Source: Candidatus Dietzia intestinipullorum (GTDB lineage: Bacteria > Actinomycetota > Actinomycetes > Mycobacteriales > Mycobacteriaceae). From it: DNA of 56,612 bases. The notes under the pieces were generated by a model. It was given only the letters and a program-made list of their open reading frames with translations, had not been told where the DNA came from and ran no database searches. The stretch spans positions 1 through 56,612 of the forward strand of contig DWWP01000051.1 of NCBI GenBank assembly GCA_019119635.1, read 5' to 3'. Positions 17,299 to 25,624 of this stretch are shown one piece after another. Numbering within the stretch: the stretch's first letter is position 1; each line of letters starts with the position of its first letter. A program made the position numbers and the translations under genes.

Positions 17299-17945
17299 CG
17301 GGCCACCTCCTCCACCGACACCGACGGTAGCGCGCAGACCACCCGCCCGCGCAACCTCACCACGAGCGCGATACCCACGAGGACCAGGGCGAGCACGGCG
17401 AGCACCGGCTGGAGCGGGGCGAACCAGGTGATCGCCCCCGAGTAGCCCAACGCCAGCAGCGCGAACTTGTTGCACACCGGGCACCCGACGGCGAACCACG
17501 CGATGAACGCCCCCGCCATCCCGGCGCGGCTCGTGCGCCTGGCCTGCCTGTCGTCGTCGGCACCCTTGCTGTCGTCGGCGCCCTTGCCGTCGTCGGCGCC
17601 CTTGTCGTCGTCGGCACCGGTGGCGGTGCCGACGGCCGCGCGCGGGTCCGCTCCGTCGCGCACGTAGGTGGCGAACAGGATCCCGGAGAACACCGAGGTG
17701 AGGATCCACACCGGGTAGTTCCACCAGACCGGCGGGATGTCGCGGGTGAAGAACGAATTGGGGATGAGCACCGTGGCCAGGCCCAATATGACGCCGAAGC
17801 CGATCGACACCACCACCGCGACCGCCCATTGCCGCGCCGTCAGGGTCCGCAGCCCCCGGGCCGCCTGGGCCACCGACCGTCGCCAGGTGGGCGCGGTGTC
17901 CTCGAGTCCTTCCACAGCAGTGAGTCGCTCCATGCGGACGATCAT
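17295..17945 (-). CDS. Membrane protein with CPVC motif and acidic repeat
   Basis: 216 residues with about four membrane spans (near 40-60, 75-95, 145-165 and 170-195). Between the second and third is a low-complexity stretch of tandem hexapeptides of the form KGADDx. The third span starts with AVGCPVCNKFALLALGYSG, a CxxC in a membrane context, suggesting a thiol or quinone redox role or metal binding. I do not recognise a named family. ATG 17933 is an alternative start. First gene of the operon with blaI and the M56 gene, and divergent from dsbA, which supports a redox link. Confidence 0.75.
   Translation of the reverse strand: MIVRMERLTAVEGLEDTAPTWRRSVAQAARGLRTLTARQWAVAVVVSIGFGVILGLATVLIPNSFFTRDIPPVWWNYPVWILTSVFSGILFATYVRDGADPRAAVGTATGADDDKGADDGKGADDSKGADDDRQARRTSRAGMAGAFIAWFAVGCPVCNKFALLALGYSGAITWFAPLQPVLAVLALVLVGIALVVRLRGRVVCALPSVSVEEVAR
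17553..17620 (-). repeat. 18-bp coding tandem repeat
   Basis: About 3.8 copies of an 18-bp unit (GTCGTCGGCRCCCTTGYY on the plus strand), encoding KGADDx hexapeptides in the loop of the CPVC membrane protein. Near-identical units suggest recent expansion and a length that may vary between strains. Confidence 0.85.
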
Positions 17946-17956
17946 GCCACGGGTCT

Positions 17957-17988
17957 ACTATTCGCGATAGTCGACTATGTGCCATAGT
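17957..17988. promoter_or_regulatory. Two tandem BlaI-type operators
   Basis: ACTAT-N5-ATAGT occurs twice, at 17957-17971 and 17974-17988, with centres 17 bp apart. The second is embedded in a longer perfect repeat, TCGACTATG-TGC-CATAGTCGA (17971-17991). Dyad geometry and position in the divergent promoter of the blaI operon and the dsbA-ccdA operon fit BlaI/MecI-family operators. Confidence 0.8.
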
Positions 17989-18028
17989 CGAGTTCGCGTT
18001 CCCCACTCCCGACAGAAGGGCCACCCCT

Positions 18029-18769
18029 GTGAACTCACCCGTCTCGCGACACACGCTGGAGGCGAAGTACCGCAAATCCAAGATCTGGAACGGCGTCCTC
18101 GTCGCGGTCATCGCCTTCCTCGGGATCGTCGTGGTGGCCCAGATGCTGCCCGGGCAGTCCCCCACCACCACGCCGGAGGCCTCCGACTCGGCCTCCAGCC
18201 AGCAGGCGGGCGGCGACATGGAGTTCGTCCGCCGCGACGACGACGACCCCAAGGCCATCGGTGACGTCGACGCCCCGGTGGTCATGACCGAATGGATCGA
18301 CCTGCGGTGCCCGTTCTGCGCGTCCTTCGCCCGCGAGTCGCTGCCGCAGCTGATCGAGGAATACGTGGACACCGGCCAGGTCCGCATCGAGTACACCGAT
18401 GTCGCCTACTTCGGCGAACAGTCCGAGGACGCCTCCGTCGCCGCCCAGGCGGCCGCCAATCAGGACAAGTACATCGACTACATCACCGCGATCTTCGACG
18501 ACGCCCCGGAGAACGGCCACGCCGACCTCACCCGGGACATCCTCATCGACTACGCCGAGCAGGTGGACGTGCCGGACATGGACGCCTTCACGGCGGACCT
18601 CGACGACCCGGCGATCCGCGAACAAGCGCAGGCCGAGACCATGAACGCGCAGCGCCTCGGCGTCTCCGCCGTCCCGTTCTTCGTCGCCGGCGACACGGCC
18701 ATGTCCGGCGCGCAGCCGGTCGACAGCTTCCGCGACTACCTCGACGACGCCGTGGCAAAGGCTGAGTGA
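18029..18769 (+). CDS. Membrane-anchored DsbA-like thiol oxidoreductase
   Basis: 246 residues. An N-terminal membrane anchor (NGVLVAVIAFLGIVVVAQML, about residues 21-40) places a thioredoxin_4/DsbA domain outside the membrane. Active site CPFC in DLRCPFCASFARE and a cis-Pro loop VSAVPFFVAG. The expected role is oxidation or isomerisation of disulfides in exported proteins, with its partner CcdA supplying or removing electrons. GTG 18029 follows AGAAGG. First gene after the BlaI operators; the ccdA gene starts 3 bp after its stop. Confidence 0.88.
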   Translation: MNSPVSRHTLEAKYRKSKIWNGVLVAVIAFLGIVVVAQMLPGQSPTTTPEASDSASSQQAGGDMEFVRRDDDDPKAIGDVDAPVVMTEWIDLRCPFCASFARESLPQLIEEYVDTGQVRIEYTDVAYFGEQSEDASVAAQAAANQDKYIDYITAIFDDAPENGHADLTRDILIDYAEQVDVPDMDAFTADLDDPAIREQAQAETMNAQRLGVSAVPFFVAGDTAMSGAQPVDSFRDYLDDAVAKAE

Positions 18770-18772
18770 CCA

Positions 18773-19684
18773 ATGGACATCGGACTTCTCGGAGCGTTTC
18801 TCGGCGGCATCCTCACCCTGCTGAGCCCGTGCTCGGCGATGCTGCTGCCCGCGTTCTTCTCGTACGCTTTCGCCAGCCCCCGTGAGCTGCTCACGCGGAC
18901 CGGGGTGTTCTACCTCGGCCTGATCACGACCCTGGTTCCGCTCGGTGTGCTCGCCGGGACCCTCGGGGCGTTCGTCAACGAGCACCGGTTCACCTTCGTC
19001 ACCATCGCCTCGGTCGTGGTGATCGCGCTCGGCGCGCTGATGCTGCTCAACGTCCCCATCCCGTTCCTGCGGCGGGGCAGCAACACGCAGGGGACCTCGA
19101 TGACCGCGGTGTACGCGCTCGGCACCGTCTACGGACTGGCGGGGGTGTGCGCGGGCCCGCTGCTCGGCGCCGTGCTCACCGTCGCGGCGGTGTCCGGCAC
19201 CCCGCTGAGCGGCGGGATCATCGTCCTCGTGTTTGCGCTCGGGATGACCCTGCCCCTGCTCATCCTGTCCCTGCTGTGGGGCCGGTTCCCCGCGATCCGG
19301 ACCCTCGTGCGGCCGCGCGAGGTCAAGGTCGGCCCGTGGAGCAACACCTGGACCGGGATCATCGGCGGCGTCCTCACCATCGGCGTCGGCATCCTCCTGC
19401 TGGTGACCGCGGGCACCACCGAGCTCACCGGCTTCCTCGGGGCCGGGACCCAGGCCGAACTCGAGGGGTCCGTCCTCGGTTGGGCCGGGCAGATCCCCGA
19501 TATCGTCGTCGTCCTGGTCGTCGTGGCGGTGGCAGCAGTCGCACTGCTGCTCGTCCGGTCCAGAAAGAAGCGTGCCCCGGCCGCCTCCACCGCCCCGGAC
19601 ATGCCGTTTCCCGAGGTGTCCATGCCGTTGGTCGGCGCCGGCACCAACGACGATGACGACGACGAGACGGGGTCCGAGCGTTGA
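18773..19684 (+). CDS. CcdA-family thiol-disulfide transmembrane protein (copy 1)
   Basis: 303 residues, six or more spans. The two redox cysteines of the family are in LSPCSAMLLPAFF (TM1) and AGVCAGPLLGAVLT (TM4). CcdA/DsbD-beta proteins carry electrons from cytoplasmic thioredoxin to extracytoplasmic thiol proteins. A hydrophilic tail of about 45 residues ends in an Asp run. It follows a DsbA-like gene directly and is the same subtype as copy 3 (21265-22119). Confidence 0.88.
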   Translation: MDIGLLGAFLGGILTLLSPCSAMLLPAFFSYAFASPRELLTRTGVFYLGLITTLVPLGVLAGTLGAFVNEHRFTFVTIASVVVIALGALMLLNVPIPFLRRGSNTQGTSMTAVYALGTVYGLAGVCAGPLLGAVLTVAAVSGTPLSGGIIVLVFALGMTLPLLILSLLWGRFPAIRTLVRPREVKVGPWSNTWTGIIGGVLTIGVGILLLVTAGTTELTGFLGAGTQAELEGSVLGWAGQIPDIVVVLVVVAVAAVALLLVRSRKKRAPAASTAPDMPFPEVSMPLVGAGTNDDDDDETGSER

Positions 19685-20526
19685 TCGTCGCGATGTCGAT
19701 CGGCGAGACCTTCCAGCAGACCGTCGCGTCCGGGCCGATCCTGTTCGCCCTGGGCGCGGCGGTGCTGGCCGGGCTCGTCTCCTTCGCCTCCCCGTGCGTC
19801 ATCCCGCTCGTGCCCGGGTACCTCGCGTACCTCGCCGGGGTGGTCGGAGCGGAGCGGCCCGCGGTCACCCCGGAAGCCGCCGAGAAACGCCGAGCGGAAT
19901 CCGGCACACTCACCCTCGAGGCGCGCAGGCAGCGCAGGTCGAGCAGGCGGCGGGTCGTGATGGCGGCGCTGCTGTTCGTGGGCGGCTTCACCGTCGTCTT
20001 TGTCCTGCTGTCCGCCATGGTCCTCGGGACCGTGCAGTACATCGCCCCGCAGCAGGAACTCCTGCAGCGCCTGGGCGGCGTCGTCACGATTCTCATGGGG
20101 CTCGTCTTCATCGGCGTCGTGCCGATCCTGCAGAGCGACACCCGGATGCAGCCCAAGGCGCTGTCGACCTGGCTCGGCGCACCGCTGCTCGGCGGCGTGT
20201 TCGCGCTCGGGTGGACGCCGTGCCTGGGCCCGACCCTGGCGGCCGCCCTCTCCGTGGCGGCCGGCACGGGCCTCGACGCCACGCGCGGCGTGATCCTCAT
20301 CGTGGCCTACTGCTTCGGCCTGGGGCTGCCGTTCATCCTCGTGGCGTTCGGGTCGTCGTGGGCCCTGCGCACGGTCGGCTGGCTGCGCGACCACACCCGC
20401 CCCATCCAGATCTTCGGGGGCGTGATGCTCATCATCGTGGGCCTCCTGCTGGTCAGCGGCGCATGGGCCCTGTTCATCGACTGGCTCCGCGACTTCGCGA
20501 TCAGCGACACCACCCTGCCCATCTGA
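19681..20526 (+). CDS. ccdA: CcdA-family cytochrome c biogenesis/thiol transporter (copy 2)
   Basis: 281 residues with the canonical CcdA motifs SFASPCVIPLVPGYL (TM1) and GWTPCLGPTLAAAL (TM4). Compared with the usual CcdA it has a basic cytoplasmic loop of about 45 residues (VTPEAAEKRRAESG to RRQRRSSRRR) after TM1. TTG 19681 overlaps the previous stop (TTGA); ATG 19693 is the alternative. No ccsA/resB gene is next to it, so cytochrome c maturation is not shown; thiol supply to the two DsbA-like proteins is the simplest role. Confidence 0.88.
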   Translation: MIVAMSIGETFQQTVASGPILFALGAAVLAGLVSFASPCVIPLVPGYLAYLAGVVGAERPAVTPEAAEKRRAESGTLTLEARRQRRSSRRRVVMAALLFVGGFTVVFVLLSAMVLGTVQYIAPQQELLQRLGGVVTILMGLVFIGVVPILQSDTRMQPKALSTWLGAPLLGGVFALGWTPCLGPTLAAALSVAAGTGLDATRGVILIVAYCFGLGLPFILVAFGSSWALRTVGWLRDHTRPIQIFGGVMLIIVGLLLVSGAWALFIDWLRDFAISDTTLPI

Positions 20527-20538
20527 CGAGGAGAGACC

Positions 20539-21261
20539 ATGTCCCGATCCCCCAGGCCATCCCGGCTCCCGGCGGGGACCCTCCCCGGACTCGTCGTCCT
20601 CGCGGTCCTGGTGCTGCTCGCGGTAGCCCTGTGGCGCAGCGCCGACCCGGGCGGCGGCGACGACAACGGCGGGCAGGCGGCCGCCGACACGCAGCAACAG
20701 CAGGCGGACTACTCCCACGCTGAACGCCGCGACCCCGACGACCCCTTCGCGATGGGCCCGGTCGACGCCCCGGTGGGGCTGGTCATGTTCACCGACTACC
20801 AGTGCCCGTTCTGCGCGCAGTGGTCCGAGGAGACCCTGCCGTCCATGGTGGCGCGCGCCGAGCACGGGGACCTGCGCATCGAGATCCGGGACGTCAACGT
20901 CTACGGCCCCGACTCCGAACGCGCCTCGCTGGCCGCCTACGCCGCGGCCCAGCAGGACTCCTACTGGGACTTTCACGACGCGCTCTTCGAGGGCGGGCGG
21001 CACAGATCGGGCAGCGAACTGTCCGAGGAGGCCCTGGTGGGCCTGGCCGTGGAGCTCGGGATGGACCGCGAGCAGTTCCTCACCGACATGCACTCGCCCG
21101 AGGCGGCCGAGGAGATCGACCGCAACGAACAGCTCGGGGTCGACCACGGCGCCATGTCGACGCCCGTCTTCCTGCTCGGCGGCAGGCCGATGGTCGGCGC
21201 CCAACCGCCCGAGGTCTTCCTGGAGGCCTACGACGCCGCCCTCGAGGCAAACGGGGGCTGA
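20539..21261 (+). CDS. Membrane-anchored DsbA-like thiol oxidoreductase (second paralogue)
   Basis: 240 residues. N-terminal anchor LPGLVVLAVLVLLAVALW (about residues 15-33), a Gly/Asp/Gln-rich linker, then a thioredoxin_4 domain with CPFC in DYQCPFCAQWSEE and cis-Pro in MSTPVFLLGG. ATG 20539 has GAGGAGA upstream. It shares the architecture of the protein at 18029, and both are directly followed by the same CcdA subtype, so the dsbA-ccdA pair appears duplicated. Confidence 0.88.
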   Translation: MSRSPRPSRLPAGTLPGLVVLAVLVLLAVALWRSADPGGGDDNGGQAAADTQQQQADYSHAERRDPDDPFAMGPVDAPVGLVMFTDYQCPFCAQWSEETLPSMVARAEHGDLRIEIRDVNVYGPDSERASLAAYAAAQQDSYWDFHDALFEGGRHRSGSELSEEALVGLAVELGMDREQFLTDMHSPEAAEEIDRNEQLGVDHGAMSTPVFLLGGRPMVGAQPPEVFLEAYDAALEANGG

Positions 21262-21264
21262 TCC

Positions 21265-22119
21265 GTGGACATCGGCCTTCTCAGTGCCTTCATCGGCGGG
21301 TTCCTCGCCCTGCTCAGCCCGTGCGGCGCGCTGCTCCTGCCGGCATTCTTCGCCTCGACCGTGGGCTCGGGCCCGCGGCTGTGGCTGCACGGGGCGGTGT
21401 TCTTCGCCGGCCTGCTCGTGGTGCTGGTCCCGCTCGGGATCGGGGCCGGGGCGGTCGGCAGCGTCTTCGTGGCGCACCGCCAGGCCATCATCCTCGCCGC
21501 CTCGGCGGTGATGGTGCTCCTCGGCCTGGCCCAGATCCTCGGGTTCGGCTTCGACGCCGCGCGCGTGCTGCCCGGCGCTGACGCGCTCCGGTCGCAGGCC
21601 GCCGCGCGGGCCGGGCTCGTCAAGACCGTGCTCCTCGGCGCGGCCAGCGGGGTGGCCGGCTTCTGCGCGGGCCCGATCCTCGGCGCCGTCCTCACGCTGG
21701 CCGCGGCGCAGGGCGACGTGCTCACCGCGGGCACCCTCCTGGCGGTCTACGGGGCGGGGATGGTGGTGCCCCTGCTGCTCCTCGCCGCACTGTGGGGCCG
21801 GATCGGCGTCCGCACCCGCGCACTGCTGCGGGGCCGGACGTTCACCGTGTTCGGCCGCGAGCTGCACAGCACGTCCGTGATCACCGGGGTCCTCATCGCG
21901 ACCGTCGGCGTGCTGTTCTGGGCGACGAACGGCCTGATCACCGCGCCCGCACTGCTGCCCACCAGCGCACAGGCGTGGCTCCAGGAGGCCGTGGCGGGCC
22001 TGGCAACCCCCCGCGTGGACGTGCTCGCGCTCGTCGTCCTGGCGGTGCTCGCCGCCGTCCTCTGGTGGCGCGCGCGGCAGCGGCACAAGGCCGCCGAGTC
22101 GCCGTCGAACCCGGAGTGA
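21265..22119 (+). CDS. CcdA-family thiol-disulfide transmembrane protein (copy 3)
   Basis: 284 residues. It starts MDIGLLSAFIGGFLALLSPC, almost the same as copy 1, with the second cysteine in AGFCAGPILGAVLT. About six to seven spans. GTG start 3 bp after the dsbA paralogue stop; its own stop overlaps the lnt start (GTGA). The repeat of gene order (DsbA then this CcdA subtype) indicates tandem duplication of a two-gene unit with copy 2 between. Confidence 0.87.
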   Translation: MDIGLLSAFIGGFLALLSPCGALLLPAFFASTVGSGPRLWLHGAVFFAGLLVVLVPLGIGAGAVGSVFVAHRQAIILAASAVMVLLGLAQILGFGFDAARVLPGADALRSQAAARAGLVKTVLLGAASGVAGFCAGPILGAVLTLAAAQGDVLTAGTLLAVYGAGMVVPLLLLAALWGRIGVRTRALLRGRTFTVFGRELHSTSVITGVLIATVGVLFWATNGLITAPALLPTSAQAWLQEAVAGLATPRVDVLALVVLAVLAAVLWWRARQRHKAAESPSNPE

Positions 22120-23774
22120 GGCTCCTGATCGGTCGTCTCGCGGCCGCGGCCGCCGGAGGCGCGTCCCTCTACGCCGCCTTCCCTCCGCTGGGGTGGTGGC
22201 CTGCGGCGTTCGTCGGCCCGGCACTACTGGTCGTGGCTCTGGGGCCGCTCAACGACTCGGAGCCCGGGGCCCGGACCGGCGCCGGGATCGGCTTTACCTT
22301 CGGGTTCGTCTTCTTCCTGCTCCTGCTGCCGTGGGTCGGCCTGTACGTGGGCGACTACGCGTGGTGGGCGCTCGCGACGGTGGAGGCGCTCTACCTCGCG
22401 GCGTTCGGCGCCGGGGCCGTGCACCTCGTGCGCCGGGCAGCGCGGGGCAGCCGGGCGGCGCGAGGCCGCCGGGCGGCGCGGGGGCTCCGGCAGGTGGGCG
22501 TCGTGGTGGCCGTCGTGGTGGGCCTGGCCGCGTGGTGGTCTCTCTGGGAGTCGATCCGTGGCTCGTGGCCGTGGGGCGGTTTCCCCTGGGGCTCGCTGGC
22601 CTTCAGTCACGCCGACGGGCCCCTGCTGCCCCTGGCCTCCGTGGGCGGCGCCCGCTTCCTCGGCGCGGTCATCGCCGCCTCCGGTTTCGCGATCGGGCTG
22701 GCGATACTGGCACTCCTGCGCCGCGCGACGGCCGCGTCCGCCCTGGCACCGCTCACCGTCCCGGTCGCGGTGCTCGCCCTGGCGGCGCTCGTGCCCGTCG
22801 GGGCTGCGGACCGCGGATCCGGGGGCGACGGCAACAACGGCGGCGACGGCGACGGCACCGACCTGCGGGTGGCCGTGATCCAGGGGAACGTGCCCCGACT
22901 GGGACTGGACTTCAACTCCCAGCGCGCCGCCGTCCTCGACAATCACCTCGCCGAGACGCACCGCCTCGCGGACGACGTCGCGGCCGGCGCGGAGCCGCGC
23001 CCCGACCTCGTCCTGTGGCCCGAGAACGCCTCCGACGTCCCCGCACTCGACGACGACGCCGCCGCAGCAGCGCTCACCGAGGCGTCCGTCGCGGTCGGCG
23101 CCCCCATCTTCCTCGGGACCATCGACCGGCTCGGGGGCGGGCCGGACACGCTGAACACGCAACTGCTGTGGGACGGCTCGTCGGGCCCCGTCGACCGGCA
23201 TGACAAGAAGTACATCCAGCCCTTCGGGGAATGGCTCCCGTGGCGGGACCTCATCGAGGCGCTCTTCCCCATCGCCGAGAACGCGGGGCACTTCGTCCCG
23301 GGCGAGGGCGACGGCACCGTGGATGTCGCGGGGGTCACCGCGGGGACGGCGACGTGCTTCGAGGTCGCCTTCGACGCCGCTGCCCGCGACCCCGTCTCCG
23401 GCGGGGCCCAGATCCTCACCGTTCCCACCAACAACGCCACCTTCGGCCACTCGCCCATGAGCTACCAGCAGCTCGCCATGTCGAGGGTCCGCGCGGTCGA
23501 GCACGACGTCCCGGTCCTCGTGGCCGCCACGAGCGGGGTGAGCGCGATCATCTCCGCGGACGGCACGGTCGAGCAGGAGACGGAGATCTTCGAGGCGGCC
23601 ACCCTCACCGCCGACCTCCGGCTGGATGGGGCCGGCACGCTGGCCACGCAGGTGGGCGCGGCCACAGAACTCGCCCTCGGGGTCCTGGGAGCGGTCACCG
23701 TGATCGTGGCCCTCGTCACCGGCCGCCGTGAGCTGCGACTCGACCGGGTCGACGACGCGCGTCCCGAGCGCTGA
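22116..23774 (+). CDS. lnt: Apolipoprotein N-acyltransferase
   Basis: Adds the third acyl chain to the N-terminal cysteine of lipoproteins at the outer face of the membrane. 552 residues: N-terminal membrane domain of about six spans with GSWPWGGFPWGSLAFS, then a nitrilase-type catalytic domain with Glu in LWPENASD, Lys in RHDKKYIQPFGEW and the nucleophile in TATCFEVAFD. A loop near residues 106-123 carries three 18-bp coding repeats (RAARG units). It is not fused to Ppm1 as in some mycobacteria. GTG 22116 overlaps the ccdA stop. Being last in the disulfide operon suggests shared control of envelope protein maturation. Confidence 0.94.
   Translation: MRLLIGRLAAAAAGGASLYAAFPPLGWWPAAFVGPALLVVALGPLNDSEPGARTGAGIGFTFGFVFFLLLLPWVGLYVGDYAWWALATVEALYLAAFGAGAVHLVRRAARGSRAARGRRAARGLRQVGVVVAVVVGLAAWWSLWESIRGSWPWGGFPWGSLAFSHADGPLLPLASVGGARFLGAVIAASGFAIGLAILALLRRATAASALAPLTVPVAVLALAALVPVGAADRGSGGDGNNGGDGDGTDLRVAVIQGNVPRLGLDFNSQRAAVLDNHLAETHRLADDVAAGAEPRPDLVLWPENASDVPALDDDAAAAALTEASVAVGAPIFLGTIDRLGGGPDTLNTQLLWDGSSGPVDRHDKKYIQPFGEWLPWRDLIEALFPIAENAGHFVPGEGDGTVDVAGVTAGTATCFEVAFDAAARDPVSGGAQILTVPTNNATFGHSPMSYQQLAMSRVRAVEHDVPVLVAATSGVSAIISADGTVEQETEIFEAATLTADLRLDGAGTLATQVGAATELALGVLGAVTVIVALVTGRRELRLDRVDDARPER
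22431..22484 (+). repeat. 18-bp tandem repeat inside lnt
   Basis: Three imperfect 18-bp units (beginning CGCCGGGCAGCGCGGGGC) encode RRAARG-type hexapeptides in a basic loop of the membrane domain. Confidence 0.7.
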
Positions 23775-23791
23775 GCCGGAGGTGGGGCGTC

Positions 23792-23797
23792 TAATCT
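23792..23797 (+). promoter_or_regulatory. Leaderless -10 of the beta-lactamase-like gene
   Basis: TAATCT ends 6 nt before ATG 23804, so this gene likely has its own promoter 17 bp after lnt and a leaderless transcript. Confidence 0.5.
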
Positions 23798-23803
23798 GGG
23801 GCC

Positions 23804-25462
23804 ATGACCCCGGTTTCCGCCCCGCCCCTGCGCCGGGGCCGTCGCGCCCGGCGACGCGGTGTGCGTCTCGTCTCGGTCGGTGCGCTCGTCGCCCTCACCG
23901 CGGGTGCGTGCGGCGCCCCGCTCCCCAAGCCGGAGCCGGGCGCGAACCCGGCGGCGTATTCGGGGCTCGCCGTGGACGCCGATCGGATCGACTACGCGAT
24001 CGGCAAGCTCTCCGACATCGTCGACGAGGAGCTGGAGGCCCGGGGCGTGCCCGGCGCGGCCGTGGCCGTGGTGCACGACGGTGAGGTCGCGGCCGCCGAG
24101 GGGTTCGGCGTCCGCAGCAGTGAGACCGACGACGAGGTCGACGCCGACACCGTCTTCGGACTGTCGACGCTCTCGGCGTCCGTGAGCGCGACGGTCGTGG
24201 CCGCCGCCGCAGAGCAGGACGAGGACGCGGTCGGCTGGTCGACTCCCGTGCAGGAGCAGCTGCCGTGGTTCGCACTGTCGGACCCGGCGATCTCGCCGAT
24301 GGTGACGGTCGGCGACCTGTTCGCGCACCGCTCCGGGCTGCCGGCCGGCGCCGGGGACGACCTGGCCGCGCTTGGCCACGACCGCCCCACCGTCCTGCAC
24401 GGGCTACGCCACCTCCCGCTCGACGGGTTCCGCAGTTCGTATGCGCCCACCGACTTCGGCCTGACCGCCGGCGCCGAGGCGGTCACGGTGGCCGCCGGGC
24501 TCCCGTGGGCGGAGTTGGCCGAGGAGGGGTTGTTCGACCCACTGGACATGGAGCGGTCCTCCTACTCCCACGAGGAGTTCCTCGAGTTCACCAACCGGGC
24601 CGAGAACCACATCCGCGGCGGCGACCCGGACGGGACCTGGGTGCCGGCCCCACCCGGCGACGGGGAGGACGTCCGCGCCCCCGCCGGGGGACTGAGCTCG
24701 TCGGTCAACGACATGGCGCGGTGGATGACGATGGTGCTCGACGGCGGCGAGGGACCCGGCGGTTCCGACGTCGTCCCCGCCGACGCGCTGCGCGAGGCAC
24801 TCACCCCGCAGGCGACGGCCTCCCCGCCGGACGCCGCCGCGGACCGCACCAGCTCCTCCGGCTACGGGTTCTCCATCTCGGACAGCTCCTCGGGCCGCGT
24901 GCAGTGGGAGCAGCCGGCCACGCCGGCCCAGCGGTCCGGGGCGTCCGTGCTCATGATGCCCTCGCTCGACCTGGGGCTCGTCACGCTGACCAACGCCCCC
25001 GCGTCCGGCGCCGCCGAGACCATCACCTCGCGCTTCGCCGACCTCGCCCAGTACGGGGACCCCGCAGTCCGGTGGGGCGAGTACTACGACCGGGCGCTCG
25101 CCCCGGCGCGCGCTCCCGCGGGCGACCTGGCAGGGCAGACCGCGCCGACGTCACCGCAGGAGTCGCGGCCGCTCGACGAGCTGGTGGGCACCTACGAGAA
25201 CGACTACTTCGGCCCGGTCCGCATCGGACGCGACGGCGACGAGCTGCTCCTCGAGCCGGGCCCCGACCGGGAGCCGTGGCGCCTCGAGCACTGGGACGGC
25301 GACACCTTCGCCGCGTCTCCCGCCGGCGGGGACTGGCCGGCGGGCACGCGCGGCAGCGTGACCTTCGACGACGACGAGGTGACGCTCGACCTGCTGGACA
25401 GCAGTGGGCTGGGCACCTTCACGCGCGTCGAGGAGGGCGGCGCCGAGGCCTCGGACGGCTGA
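23804..25462 (+). CDS. Beta-lactamase-fold lipoprotein lacking catalytic residues
   Basis: 552 residues. A signal sequence with lipobox-like LTAGAC (Cys36) suggests an outer-face lipoprotein. The fold of PF00144 serine hydrolases is recognisable (VPGAAVAVVHDG, LFAHRSGLPAG, FDPLDMERSSYS, APAGGLSSSVNDMARW). At the SxxK position near residue 120, however, the sequence is FGLSTLSASVS with no SxxK, the YxN motif is YAP (about residue 212), and the third HxG/KTG motif is not seen. A C-terminal DUF3471-like beta domain begins LDELVGTYENDYFGPVRIG. Probably a non-catalytic relative with a binding or scaffold role. It follows lnt, the enzyme that would modify it. Confidence 0.75.
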   Translation: MTPVSAPPLRRGRRARRRGVRLVSVGALVALTAGACGAPLPKPEPGANPAAYSGLAVDADRIDYAIGKLSDIVDEELEARGVPGAAVAVVHDGEVAAAEGFGVRSSETDDEVDADTVFGLSTLSASVSATVVAAAAEQDEDAVGWSTPVQEQLPWFALSDPAISPMVTVGDLFAHRSGLPAGAGDDLAALGHDRPTVLHGLRHLPLDGFRSSYAPTDFGLTAGAEAVTVAAGLPWAELAEEGLFDPLDMERSSYSHEEFLEFTNRAENHIRGGDPDGTWVPAPPGDGEDVRAPAGGLSSSVNDMARWMTMVLDGGEGPGGSDVVPADALREALTPQATASPPDAAADRTSSSGYGFSISDSSSGRVQWEQPATPAQRSGASVLMMPSLDLGLVTLTNAPASGAAETITSRFADLAQYGDPAVRWGEYYDRALAPARAPAGDLAGQTAPTSPQESRPLDELVGTYENDYFGPVRIGRDGDELLLEPGPDREPWRLEHWDGDTFAASPAGGDWPAGTRGSVTFDDDEVTLDLLDSSGLGTFTRVEEGGAEASDG

Positions 25463-25624
25463 CCCGCCCCGTTGCGAGCTGGCCCGGCGGGGTCTGCCCC
25501 GTCGCGGGGCTCACCGCCGACTTGCGCTGCGCGTGTGGACCAATCCCCCAGCGCATCCCCAGGGATCGCGTACACACTCGCAGCGCACCTCGGGCCGGGC
25601 ACACCTCAGGCCTGGCGGCCCGGC

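Noticed and set aside
19129-22224. Open frame of about 1030 codons on the minus strand, antisense to the dsbA/ccdA genes
   Set aside because: Composition is Arg/Gly/His/Asp-rich with no domain, the typical mirror of GC-rich third positions; the plus-strand genes have clear motifs.
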